A stretch of 20,871 bases of DNA from DASTRU01 sp035761045 (GTDB lineage Bacteria > Pseudomonadota > Gammaproteobacteria > Burkholderiales > Burkholderiaceae_E): NCBI GenBank assembly GCA_035761045.1, contig DASTRU010000221.1, forward strand, positions 1-20,871. The letters run 5' to 3'. Under the pieces are notes generated by a model. It saw only the letters and a program-made list of their open reading frames with translations, searched no databases and was not told the origin of the DNA. Below, in pieces: positions 6,416 to 13,860 of this stretch. A program made the position numbers and the translations under genes. Each line of letters opens with the position of its first letter. Position 1 is the stretch's first letter.

Positions 6416-6481
6416 TCGCCGACTAGCGGCAAGCAGCAGCAATCACACATCAACCAATCAGTACGTCATTGATATATCCCT

Positions 6482-6488
6482 AGGAGGA
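6482..6488 (+). promoter_or_regulatory. Strong ribosome binding site of ftsZ
   Basis: AGGAGGA lies 7 bp before the ATG at 6496 and fixes the ftsZ start. It is the best Shine-Dalgarno match I noticed in the window, in keeping with the high FtsZ levels cells need. Confidence 0.8.
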
Positions 6489-6495
6489 CGCAACC

Positions 6496-7716
6496 ATGGC
6501 TTTCGAAATGATCGACGTGCCCGAATCGGGCCGGCATTTAGGTACCAACATCAAGGTCGTTGGCGTGGGCGGCGCGGGCGGTAACGCCGTGTCGCACATG
6601 ATGGCAAGACAAGTGCAAGGCGTTGAATTCATCGCCGCGAATACCGACGCGCAAGCGCTCGCGCGTTTGCCCGAGGCACGCACCATTCAATTGGGTCGCA
6701 CGGGTCTTGGCGCGGGCGCGAAGCCGGAAGCCGGGAAGTCGGCGGCCGACGAAGCACGCGCGCGCATTGCCGACGCGCTTGAGGGCGCGCACATGGTGTT
6801 CATCACCGCCGGCATGGGCGGCGGCACGGGCACGGGCGCGGCGCCAGTGGTGGCTTCGGTCGCCAAGCAAATGGGCATCTTGACGGTCGCGGTCGTGACC
6901 AAGCCGTTCGAGTTCGAAGGCGGCCGCCGCATGAAGACGGCGATCGCGGGTTTGGAAGAACTTTCCAAGAACGTCGATTCGCTGATCGTCGTGCTCAACG
7001 AAAAGCTGCAAGAAGTGCTCGGCGAGGACGCGACGATGGAACAAGCGTTCAAGACCGCCGACGACGTGTTGCATAACGCCGTCTCGGGCATCGCCGAAAT
7101 CATCACCGTGCCTGGTCTCGTCAACGTCGACTTCGAAGACGTGAAGACCGTGATGGCCGAACAAGGCCAGGCGATGATGGGCATTGGCCAAGCCAGCGGC
7201 GTGGACCGTGCGCGCATCGCGGCCGAACAAGCGGTCGCAAGCCCGTTGCTCGAAGGCGTGGACATTAGCGGCGCGTCGGGCGTGCTCATCAACATCACCG
7301 CGTCCAAGGACACGCTCAAGCTGAAGGAAACGTCCGAAGCGGTGAACACCGTGCGTCGTTTCGCCGCGCCCGAAGCCGAGATCATCTTCGGCACCGTGTA
7401 CGACGACTCGCTCGGCGATTCATTGCGCGTGACGGTGGTGGCCACCGGCCTTGGTCGCAACAAGCAACAAGGCGCCAAGCCCAAGATCGCGATCGACAAC
7501 ACGTATCAACAAGCCGCGCGCACCGGCACCTACGACGCCGCGCCGATGGTGACGCGCACGCAACCGCACGTGGGCGGACATACCGACTACAGCAACTACG
7601 ACACCCCGTCGATCTGGCGCGACCCGCGCTCGGCCGCCGCTCGCGTGTCGGCGCTGGAAGAAAACGGTATGGATCGACTCGATATTCCGGCGTTTTTGCG
7701 TAAGCAAGCGGACTAA
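6496..7716 (+). CDS. ftsZ: Cell division GTPase FtsZ
   Basis: FtsZ is the tubulin-like GTPase that polymerises into the cytokinetic Z ring. The protein has 406 residues, within the normal range. Visible features are the N-terminal nucleotide site (IKVVGVGGAGGNAV), the tubulin signature GGGTGTGAAPVVA, the NVDFEDVKTVM segment leading to the synergy loop, and the C-terminal peptide LDIPAFLRKQAD, which binds FtsA, ZipA and ZapD-type partners. A variable linker of about 60 residues precedes that tail. In most proteobacteria ftsQ-ftsA stand directly upstream; here the neighbour is a repeat-filled gap and the divergent flgG. zapD, an FtsZ-bundling partner, lies 10 kb downstream. The coding sequence looks intact. 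Confidence 0.98.
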   Translation: MAFEMIDVPESGRHLGTNIKVVGVGGAGGNAVSHMMARQVQGVEFIAANTDAQALARLPEARTIQLGRTGLGAGAKPEAGKSAADEARARIADALEGAHMVFITAGMGGGTGTGAAPVVASVAKQMGILTVAVVTKPFEFEGGRRMKTAIAGLEELSKNVDSLIVVLNEKLQEVLGEDATMEQAFKTADDVLHNAVSGIAEIITVPGLVNVDFEDVKTVMAEQGQAMMGIGQASGVDRARIAAEQAVASPLLEGVDISGASGVLINITASKDTLKLKETSEAVNTVRRFAAPEAEIIFGTVYDDSLGDSLRVTVVATGLGRNKQQGAKPKIAIDNTYQQAARTGTYDAAPMVTRTQPHVGGHTDYSNYDTPSIWRDPRSAAARVSALEENGMDRLDIPAFLRKQAD

Positions 7717-7834
7717 CGTTGTAGTCGATGATGATGTGCAATCGAGGCGATATGGCCGCAAACGACAAGCCATGGTTGAAAAAGCCGGTCAGTCGCCTCA
7801 GTTGTGATTGGCGTTACCCAATAGGTGGTACGCC

Positions 7835-8074
7835 ATGAGTCCAACAATCTTTCGGGAATCAGGTTTTCGCTTTTATTTTTTCTCTCGAGAGGAGCCTCGC
7901 GTTCACGTTCACGTTCAGTGCTCCGATGGAGAGGCGAAGTTTTGGCTCGAACCAACTATTGCTTTAGCGCAAAATGCGGGTTTGTCGGACAAGCAAATTC
8001 GAGTGGTTCAACAGCTGGTCGAGGAGCACGTCGATGACATCCGCAACGCCTGGAACCGCCACTTTGGAAGTTGA
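7835..8074 (+). CDS. DUF4160 domain-containing small protein
   Basis: A 79-residue protein matching DUF4160: MSPTIFRESGFRFYFFSREE, then PRVHVHV, the acidic/aromatic SDGEAKFWLEP, and a C-terminal helix ending VEEHVDDIRNAWNRHFGS. The ATG follows AGGTGG by about 7 bp; an in-frame TTG at 7808 is less likely. DUF4160 genes are very often followed by DUF2442 genes, as here, and such pairs are predicted toxin-antitoxin or related modules; which partner would be toxic is not known to me. It begins 118 bp after ftsZ and its last 41 bp overlap the DUF2442 gene in another frame, so translation is probably coupled. Confidence 0.85.
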   Translation: MSPTIFRESGFRFYFFSREEPRVHVHVQCSDGEAKFWLEPTIALAQNAGLSDKQIRVVQQLVEEHVDDIRNAWNRHFGS

Positions 8075-8297
8075 GGTGACGAACGTATCTCGTCACGGCT
8101 TTTGGCTTTGGCTCGGGACGCAAGAATTATTCGTTTCGTTCGCTGAGTTTCCTTGGTTTAAGGAGGCGACCATCGCAAAGCTCGTCCATGTTGAACGGCC
8201 AACCGAACAACATCTGTACTGGCCCGATCTCGATATCGATCTTTCCGTCGAATCCATTCGACATCCCGAACAATTCCCATTGGTTTCGCGCGTCTAA
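8034..8297 (+). CDS. DUF2442 domain-containing small protein
   Basis: An 87-residue protein. The central part, VEVTNVSRHGFWLWLGTQEL followed by VSFAEFPWFKEATIAKL and LYWPDLDIDLSVESI, is the DUF2442 pattern. The ATG at 8034 has GAGGAG about 8 bp upstream, inside the DUF4160 gene, which fixes the start and gives a 41-bp overlap. The stop codon TAA shares its last A with the lpxC start codon (TAATG at 8295-8299). DUF2442 partners DUF4160 in many genomes; a toxin-antitoxin-like role is predicted, not shown. An unusual site for such a pair, between two essential genes. Confidence 0.87.
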   Translation: MTSATPGTATLEVEVTNVSRHGFWLWLGTQELFVSFAEFPWFKEATIAKLVHVERPTEQHLYWPDLDIDLSVESIRHPEQFPLVSRV

Positions 8298-9223
8298 TGC
8301 TCAAGCAACGCACTCTCAAGCAAATCACCCGAACCACCGGCATTGGTGTGCATTCGGGCGTGAAGGTCGAGTTGGTGTTGCGTCCGGCCGCGCCGAACAC
8401 CGGCATCATGTTTCGCCGGGTGGACTTACCCGAGCCCAAGGATTTTCCGGTCGATGCGTTCGCGGTGACCGACACACGCATGGCCACCTCGCTCGAACGC
8501 GATGGCGCGAAGATTTCCACCGTCGAGCATTTGATGTCGGCGCTGTGCGGTCTCGGTATCGATAACGTCGTGATCGACGTGTCGGCGCCTGAGATTCCGA
8601 TCATGGACGGCAGCGCCAACACCTTCGTGTTTCTCATTCAACAAGCGGGTATCGAAGAACAACCCGCGGCCAAACGTTTCATCCGCGTGCTCAAGCCCGT
8701 CGAGGTACGCGAGGGCGATAAGTGGGCCAAGCTCGAGCCGCATTTTGGCTACAAGATGGCCTTTGGCATCGATTTCAACAATCCCGCCATCGATGCGACC
8801 GGGCGTTTTCTCGAAGTCGATTTCGCCAAGACGTCGTACGTGAAGGAAATCGCGCGTGCGCGCACCTTCGGGTTCATGCACGAGGTCGAGGCGTTGCGTA
8901 GCGCGGGCCTGGGCAAGGGCGGCAGTTTCGATAACGCCATCGTGGTCGATGAATACCGCGTGCTCAATGCCGAAGGGCTGCGTTACGACGATGAGTTCGT
9001 CAAACACAAAATGCTCGACGCGATTGGCGATTTGTACTTGGCCGGCAAGCCATTGCTCGCGTCGTATTCCGCGTTCAAGTCCGGGCATGCGCTTAACAAT
9101 CAGTTGTTGCGGGCCTTGCTCGCCGATGAAAGCGCTTACGACATCGTCGAGTTTCAAGACGAGCACGCCGCGCCGGCCGATTACGCCACCGCCGGTCTTT
9201 CACCGGCCGCCGCTACCTATTGA
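8297..9223 (+). CDS. lpxC: UDP-3-O-acyl-N-acetylglucosamine deacetylase LpxC
   Basis: LpxC removes the acetyl group from UDP-3-O-acyl-GlcNAc, the committed step of lipid A synthesis, in the cytoplasm. At 308 residues it is the usual length. The zinc ligands are in place: H78 (TVEHLMSAL), H237 and D241 (HKMLDAIGD). The catalytic residues are E77, D245 and H264 (SGHALNNQLL). The N-terminus MLKQRTLKQITRTTGIGVHSG is typical, so the ATG at 8297 is secure. No Shine-Dalgarno precedes it; the start codon overlaps the DUF2442 stop (TAATG), so translation probably depends on reinitiation from that gene. Essential and normally tightly controlled through FtsH. Confidence 0.97.
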   Translation: MLKQRTLKQITRTTGIGVHSGVKVELVLRPAAPNTGIMFRRVDLPEPKDFPVDAFAVTDTRMATSLERDGAKISTVEHLMSALCGLGIDNVVIDVSAPEIPIMDGSANTFVFLIQQAGIEEQPAAKRFIRVLKPVEVREGDKWAKLEPHFGYKMAFGIDFNNPAIDATGRFLEVDFAKTSYVKEIARARTFGFMHEVEALRSAGLGKGGSFDNAIVVDEYRVLNAEGLRYDDEFVKHKMLDAIGDLYLAGKPLLASYSAFKSGHALNNQLLRALLADESAYDIVEFQDEHAAPADYATAGLSPAAATY

Positions 9224-9297
9224 TCGGTTGTGCCGAACCGCACGTTTCAAGTTCGCGCGTATCGACTGCTTCGCCTCGCGTTGCTAAGGACTTTCTA

Positions 9298-9480
9298 GTG
9301 ATTTTTCGGATCGTCGCGGCCTTGATCCTGATCTCGCTTTCGCTATGCGTGGGCGCCTGGTGGTTCACGCACGAACGCCGTTATCTGCGTTGGGCCATCA
9401 ACTTAATCAAGCTTTTGGTCGTGCTTGGAGGCGCGTTCTTTGGCTTGTTATTGCTCGAGCGCGCGGTGCTTATTCTTTAG
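9298..9480 (+). CDS. Small two-span membrane protein of unknown function
   Basis: A 60-residue protein starting at GTG with AAGGA (9286-9290) 7 bp upstream. It is almost entirely two hydrophobic helices: residues about 1-20 (IFRIVAALILISLSLCVGAWW) and about 36-56 (LIKLLVVLGGAFFGLLLL), joined by the polar loop FTHERRYLRWAIN. I recognise no family. It sits 74 bp after lpxC on the same strand and its 3' end overlaps the convergent dciA-like gene by 11 bp. A longer reading from 9220 would remove the terminal position of the membrane helix and has no support. Confidence 0.7.
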   Translation: MIFRIVAALILISLSLCVGAWWFTHERRYLRWAINLIKLLVVLGGAFFGLLLLERAVLIL

Positions 9481-9967
9481 GTAAGTGCTGGCTTTCCGCC
9501 TGATTCGACGCGCGATGATGCTCGACGAATTTCATGAGCGACTCACGCAAGGGGCCGTCATCCAGCGTGTTGGCCAACCGTTCCCATTCGCTTAGTCGTG
9601 CATTTGGCACACCGGGTTTAGGTGGTGGCGTGCGTTGCGTGACCGAATCGTCGTTAGGAGTTTGGTCGGGTTGTAGGCGTATGACGACGTTACTAAAGTC
9701 CCAACCACGGTGCGTCAAAAACTCCTCGAGACCTGACTTCAAATTGCGCAGCTTCGCGGCTTGAGCCGGCGAACGCGCAAGCCAAACGAGTTGTCGATGC
9801 GCACCCTCGCGAGCGGTGGTGGTGCCGCAATACACGCTGGCGCAATACGCGTTCACGTCGGATTGCAGCGCGGCCAAGCGCTCCACCTTGGGAAGAACGG
9901 CGTCGAGTCCCGCTTGCTCCTCGAGCCATTGGCTTACCGGCCGTGCCGAGCGTGCATAGCGGTTCAT
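9470..9967 (-). CDS. DUF721 / DciA-like protein
   Basis: A short basic protein with a DUF721-like core: MNRYARSARPVSQWLEEQAG, then LDAVLPKVERLAALQSDVNAY, then a segment ending in LVWLARSPAQAAKLRNLKSGLEEFL and HRGWDFSNVVIRLQP. DciA-type DUF721 proteins help load the replicative helicase in bacteria lacking DnaC. In betaproteobacteria a DUF721 gene commonly lies between lpxC and the M23 peptidase/secA, exactly as here, which supports the call. I chose the ATG at 9967; earlier ATGs at 9982 and 10018 have no ribosome site, and the latter would overlap the M23 start. The C-terminal about 60 residues are low in conservation signals. Divergent from the M23 gene by only 30 bp. Confidence 0.75.
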   Translation of the reverse strand: MNRYARSARPVSQWLEEQAGLDAVLPKVERLAALQSDVNAYCASVYCGTTTAREGAHRQLVWLARSPAQAAKLRNLKSGLEEFLTHRGWDFSNVVIRLQPDQTPNDDSVTQRTPPPKPGVPNARLSEWERLANTLDDGPLRESLMKFVEHHRASNQAESQHLPKE

Positions 9968-9997
9968 AAGAGGCGCCACCATGGAAGAGCGGGGACT

Positions 9998-10918
9998 GTG
10001 CAGATCATTCTCGTGCATTCAAAACTACGCAGCGCGCATACGTTGGCCGTCGGTCCGTGGCATGTGCTTGCGCTGATGTTGGCGTTCAGCATGGCGATCA
10101 TCGCCACCGCCTACCTACTTCAACAGCTGATGCCGCGATCCACCATGAATGCGCAAAGCATAGCGCCTGAAGTGGGAGCGTATTCGCGCGAGCAATCGTT
10201 ACGCAATCAATTAAGCGCGATGGCCGGCAAGCTGGGCGAAATGCAAGCCCAACTCGCTCGCTTGGATGTGTTGGGCGAGCGCGTGTCGACCATGGTCGGC
10301 TTAAAGCCGCAGGAGTTTGGTTTTGGCCAAGCGCCGGGTCGTGGCGGTGTGACGCCCAGCGCCACGCGCGAGATCGCGTTCGACGAGCTTCAACGCGAGG
10401 TGGATCGCGCGGTGCAAGACGTTGAACATCGAAGCGCCGCGATGACGCGTTTTGAATCCGCGCTGCTCGACCGTTCGATCGACGGCAAGCTTTTGCCCAG
10501 CAACACGCCGGTGCGCCAAGGCTTCATCGGCTCGGGCTTTGGTTGGCGCATCGATCCGTTCAATGGCCGGCGCGCGATGCACGAAGGGCTCGATTTCGCC
10601 GCGCCCGCCGGCTCGCCGATTCACGCCGCCGCGGGTGGCGTGGTGGTCGCCGCGCAAACGCATCCCGATTACGGTCAGATGATCGATGTCGATCACGGCA
10701 ACGGTCTCGTCACGCGGTATGCGCATGCGTCCAAATTGCATGTGCGCGCGGGCGATATCGTCAAGCGCGGCGACAAGATCGCCGAGGTCGGCTCCACCGG
10801 TCGATCCACCGGCGCGCATTTGCATTTCGAAGTACACGTCAATGGCACGCCCAAGAATCCGCTGACGTACCTATCGGCCGGAGGCTCGTTGCAGCCACGT
10901 CTGGCCTCGGCGCGTTAG
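9998..10918 (+). CDS. M23 family metallopeptidase (membrane-anchored)
   Basis: A 306-residue protein with an N-terminal membrane anchor (about residues 21-43), a coiled-coil-prone region (about 62-160) and a C-terminal M23 (LytM) domain. The zinc residues are intact: H195 and D199 in MHEGLDFAAP, and H276 in HLHFE with H274 as the catalytic partner. This suggests an active periplasmic peptidoglycan endopeptidase, unlike degenerate EnvC/NlpD-type activators. The GTG at 9998 gives a short cytoplasmic N-terminus (MQIILVHSK...) like relatives found beside secA; a GGGG tract stands just upstream. The next plus-strand gene is secA, 155 bp on. Confidence 0.92.
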   Translation: MQIILVHSKLRSAHTLAVGPWHVLALMLAFSMAIIATAYLLQQLMPRSTMNAQSIAPEVGAYSREQSLRNQLSAMAGKLGEMQAQLARLDVLGERVSTMVGLKPQEFGFGQAPGRGGVTPSATREIAFDELQREVDRAVQDVEHRSAAMTRFESALLDRSIDGKLLPSNTPVRQGFIGSGFGWRIDPFNGRRAMHEGLDFAAPAGSPIHAAAGGVVVAAQTHPDYGQMIDVDHGNGLVTRYAHASKLHVRAGDIVKRGDKIAEVGSTGRSTGAHLHFEVHVNGTPKNPLTYLSAGGSLQPRLASAR

Positions 10919-10960
10919 GCGTCGATACGACGCTGGCAATGACTCGAGCACGTTTCGTGC
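10919..10960 (+). other. Two tandem small hairpins after the M23 gene
   Basis: GCGTCG (10919-10924) with CGACGC (10928-10933) follows the stop codon directly, and GCACG (10948-10952) with CGTGC (10956-10960) comes next. Neither is followed by a T-run, so a factor-independent terminator is doubtful; they may protect the mRNA 3' end. Confidence 0.3.
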
Positions 10961-11004
10961 AGATCGTTACCTAGCGCCGCACAAGCCGGCCCAAGGCCGC
11001 GCGC

Positions 11005-11010
11005 TAAAAT
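11005..11010 (+). promoter_or_regulatory. Possible -10 element of the secA promoter
   Basis: TAAAAT lies 63 bp before the secA ATG, in a GC-rich setting where such a hexamer stands out. At the expected spacing no convincing -35 box is visible. Weak evidence. Confidence 0.25.
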
Positions 11011-11073
11011 CCCCGGCTTCCTCCCACGCGTCGGCCGCGAATGTTCGCGGTGGCGCTTTCGGACATTCCATCC

Positions 11074-13857
11074 ATGCTCGGCCTTATCAAGAAAATCGTC
11101 GGTTCCCGTAACGACCGGCTGCTCAAGCAATACCGGCGCACGGTCGCGCAAATCAACGCGCTCGAATCGCGCATGCAAGCGTTGTCTGACGAGCAATTGC
11201 AAGCGATGACGCCCGCGTTCAAGCAACGCATCGCCAATGGCGAAAGCCTCGACGCCTTGCTGCCCGAAGCGTTCGCCGTCGTGCGCGAGGCGAGCCGCCG
11301 CGTCATGGGCATGCGTCATTTCGATGTGCAGCTGATTGGCGGCATGGTCTTGCATTACGGCAAGATCGCCGAAATGCGTACCGGCGAAGGCAAGACGCTG
11401 ACCGCCACCTTGCCGGTGTATCTCAACGCGCTGACGGGCAAGGGCGTGCATGTCGTCACCGTCAACGATTATCTTGCCTCGCGCGATGCCGAGTGGATGG
11501 GCCGGGTGTATCGCTTCCTCGGCTTGTCGGTTGGTATCAACCTGTCGCAGATGAACCATGCGACCAAGCAAGCCGCGTTCGCCGCCGACATTACCTACGG
11601 CACGAATAACGAATTTGGCTTCGATTACCTGCGCGACAACATGGTGTACGACCTGCAAGACCGGGTCGTGCAACGCGGGTTGTATTTCGCGATCGTCGAC
11701 GAAGTCGATTCGATCCTGATCGACGAGGCGCGCACGCCGCTCATCATCAGCGGCCCCGCGGAAGACCATACCGAGCTGTATGTGCGCATCAACGTCGTGC
11801 CGCCGCAAATGACGCGCATGACGAGCGAGCCCAAGCCCGACGAACCCGAGCCTCCCGGCGATTTTTACGTCGATGAAAAAGCGCAGCGCATTTCCTTGTC
11901 GGAAGCCGGCCACGCCAAGGCGGAAGACATCCTCACGCGCTTGGGGTTGTTGCCGGAGGGCGCGTCGCTCTACGACGCGGCCAACATCGTGCTCATGCAC
12001 CACTTGATGGCCGCGCTGCGCGCGCACAACCTGTTTCATAAAGATCAGCAATATGTCGTGCGCGATGGCGAAATCGTCATCGTCGACGAATTCACCGGCC
12101 GCATGATGCCGGGCCGTCGTTGGTCCGAAGGCTTGCATCAAGCCATCGAAGCCAAGGAAGGCGTGAAGATTCAAAGCGAGAACCAAACGCTCGCTTCGAT
12201 CACCTTCCAAAACTATTTCCGGATGTACGAAAAGCTCGGCGGCATGACGGGCACGGCCGATACCGAGGCTTACGAATTCCAAGACATCTACGGGCTGGAA
12301 ACGGTGGTCATCCCCACCAACCGCCCGATGGTGCGCAAGGACTACAACGACCAAGTGTTTCGCTCGGCGCGCGAGAAGCACAACGCCATCGTTGAGGACA
12401 TTCGCGATTGCCATCAACGCGGCCAACCGGTGCTCGTGGGCACCACGTCGATTGAAAACTCCGAGGTACTGTCGGCGCTGCTCAAGCAAGCCAAGTTGCC
12501 GCACGAGGTGCTCAACGCCAAGCAGCACGAGCGCGAGGCGCTGATCGTCGCGCAAGCCGGCAAGCCGGGCGCGATCACCATCGCGACCAATATGGCGGGG
12601 CGGGGGACCGACATCGTGCTTGGCGGCAATGTCGAAAAGCAGATCGAGCTCATCGTCAACGCGCAAACCATTCCCGACGAGCAAAAGCAGCAGCAAGCGC
12701 AGAAGTTGCGCGATGAATGGCAGGCGCAACACGATCTCGTCGTGCGCGAAGGCGGTTTGAAAATCATCGGCACCGAGCGGCATGAGTCGCGGCGCGTCGA
12801 CAACCAATTGCGCGGCCGTTCGGGTCGGCAGGGTGACCCGGGCGCGTCGCGGTTTTATTTGTCGCTCGACGATGCGTTGTTGCGCATCTTCGCGGGCGAT
12901 CGCGTGCGCGCGATCATGGATCGGCTGAAGATGCCCGAAGGCGAGGCGATCGAAGCGGGCATCGTCACGCGCAGCATCGAAAGCGCGCAGCGCAAGGTGG
13001 AAGCGCGCAACTTCGACATTCGCAAACAGCTGCTCGAATACGACGATGTGGCCAACGATCAGCGCAAGGTTGTCTACGGCCAGCGCAACGAGATCTTGGC
13101 GTCGAGCGACGTTGGCGAGATGGTGGCCAACCTGCGCGCGGGCGCGATCACCGATCTGTTCCGTGGCTTCGTCCCCGAAGAATCGATGGAAGAACAATGG
13201 GACGTGCAAGGCGCGCAAACCGCGTTCATGGCCGAGTTGCAACTCAACGTGCCGCTCGCTCAATGGCTCGAACAAGATTCGAAGCTCACCGACGACGACT
13301 TGCTCGAACGCACGCTTGAAGTCGCGCGTGAAGCGTACGAAGCCAAAGTCGCCATCGTGGGCCGCGAATCGTTCGCGGGGTTCGAGCGCAGCATCATGTT
13401 GCAAAGCCTCGATACGCATTGGCGCGAGCATCTCGCCGCGCTCGATTACTTGCGCGAGGGCATTCACTTGCGCAGCTACGCGCAAAAAAATCCGAAGCAG
13501 GAATACAAGCGCGAGTCGTTCGAGCTGTTCGCGCAGATGCTCGACAAGGTCAAGCACGACGTCACGCGCGTACTCATGACGATTCGCGTGCAAACGCAAG
13601 ACGAACTCGAAGCCGGCCAACAGCGCATCGCCGAGGCCGAAGAACACATCCTCGCGCAAGCGCAACGCCAGCATGCGGAGTTTGGCGATGGCGATACCGG
13701 CGCCTCCGCCGGCGAGGAGGGCTACACGACGGCGACCGACGTGGTCGACAAACCAGAAACCGTGCGTCGCGAAGGGCCCAAGCTCGGCCGCAACGATCCA
13801 TGCTGGTGTGGCTCGGGCAAGAAGTTCAAGCATTGCCACGGCAAGTTGGAGGCGTAA
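11074..13857 (+). CDS. secA: Preprotein translocase ATPase SecA
   Basis: SecA is the ATP-driven motor that pushes preproteins through SecYEG. The protein has 927 residues, a normal length. Motifs: Walker A MRTGEGKT at 101-108, DEVDSILIDEAR from 209 (DEAD-box Walker B), ITFQNYFRMYEKLGGMTGTA, the second RecA domain with ATNMAGRGTDI and the arginine-finger region QLRGRSGRQGDPG, and the C-terminal zinc motif C910-x-C912-x8-C921-H922, which binds SecB and phospholipids. The start is the ATG of MLGLIKKIVGSRNDR, the family's usual beginning; an upstream in-frame ATG at 11041 would add 11 unsupported residues. argJ follows after 3 bp. Confidence 0.98.
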   Translation: MLGLIKKIVGSRNDRLLKQYRRTVAQINALESRMQALSDEQLQAMTPAFKQRIANGESLDALLPEAFAVVREASRRVMGMRHFDVQLIGGMVLHYGKIAEMRTGEGKTLTATLPVYLNALTGKGVHVVTVNDYLASRDAEWMGRVYRFLGLSVGINLSQMNHATKQAAFAADITYGTNNEFGFDYLRDNMVYDLQDRVVQRGLYFAIVDEVDSILIDEARTPLIISGPAEDHTELYVRINVVPPQMTRMTSEPKPDEPEPPGDFYVDEKAQRISLSEAGHAKAEDILTRLGLLPEGASLYDAANIVLMHHLMAALRAHNLFHKDQQYVVRDGEIVIVDEFTGRMMPGRRWSEGLHQAIEAKEGVKIQSENQTLASITFQNYFRMYEKLGGMTGTADTEAYEFQDIYGLETVVIPTNRPMVRKDYNDQVFRSAREKHNAIVEDIRDCHQRGQPVLVGTTSIENSEVLSALLKQAKLPHEVLNAKQHEREALIVAQAGKPGAITIATNMAGRGTDIVLGGNVEKQIELIVNAQTIPDEQKQQQAQKLRDEWQAQHDLVVREGGLKIIGTERHESRRVDNQLRGRSGRQGDPGASRFYLSLDDALLRIFAGDRVRAIMDRLKMPEGEAIEAGIVTRSIESAQRKVEARNFDIRKQLLEYDDVANDQRKVVYGQRNEILASSDVGEMVANLRAGAITDLFRGFVPEESMEEQWDVQGAQTAFMAELQLNVPLAQWLEQDSKLTDDDLLERTLEVAREAYEAKVAIVGRESFAGFERSIMLQSLDTHWREHLAALDYLREGIHLRSYAQKNPKQEYKRESFELFAQMLDKVKHDVTRVLMTIRVQTQDELEAGQQRIAEAEEHILAQAQRQHAEFGDGDTGASAGEEGYTTATDVVDKPETVRREGPKLGRNDPCWCGSGKKFKHCHGKLEA

Positions 13858-13860
13858 TTC

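Larger units (their letters stand above)
5839..6495. other. 657-bp non-coding gap rich in inverted repeats, between flgG and ftsZ
   Basis: Long open frames exist here on both strands, but they are products of palindromic GC-rich DNA: the two strands translate to nearly the same peptide (VKLERGQGLGGW...PSPGPALTS), so I do not accept them as genes. The gap holds two oppositely oriented copies of a repeat unit, a 32-bp perfect inverted repeat, four shorter hairpins and the ftsZ leader. The operons on both sides are missing their usual upstream genes here (flgF, ftsA). Confidence 0.8.

Noticed and set aside
5835..6472. Long open frames on both strands of the flgG-ftsZ gap (183 and 202 codons)
   Set aside because: Both strands encode almost the same peptide because the DNA is palindromic; the composition is repetitive, no ribosome sites or domains are seen, and they are best explained by the repeats.
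6538..7230. Minus-strand open frame of 230 codons within ftsZ
   Set aside because: His/Arg-rich shadow of the ftsZ coding sequence without start signals or recognisable domain.
10919..10960. Intrinsic terminator after the M23 gene
   Set aside because: Hairpins are short and not followed by a T-run, so they are listed only as weak structures.
10915..13839. Minus-strand open frame of 974 codons opposite secA
   Set aside because: It is antisense to an unmistakable, complete secA. Long antisense frames arise from the GC-rich codon pattern, and its translation resembles no known protein.
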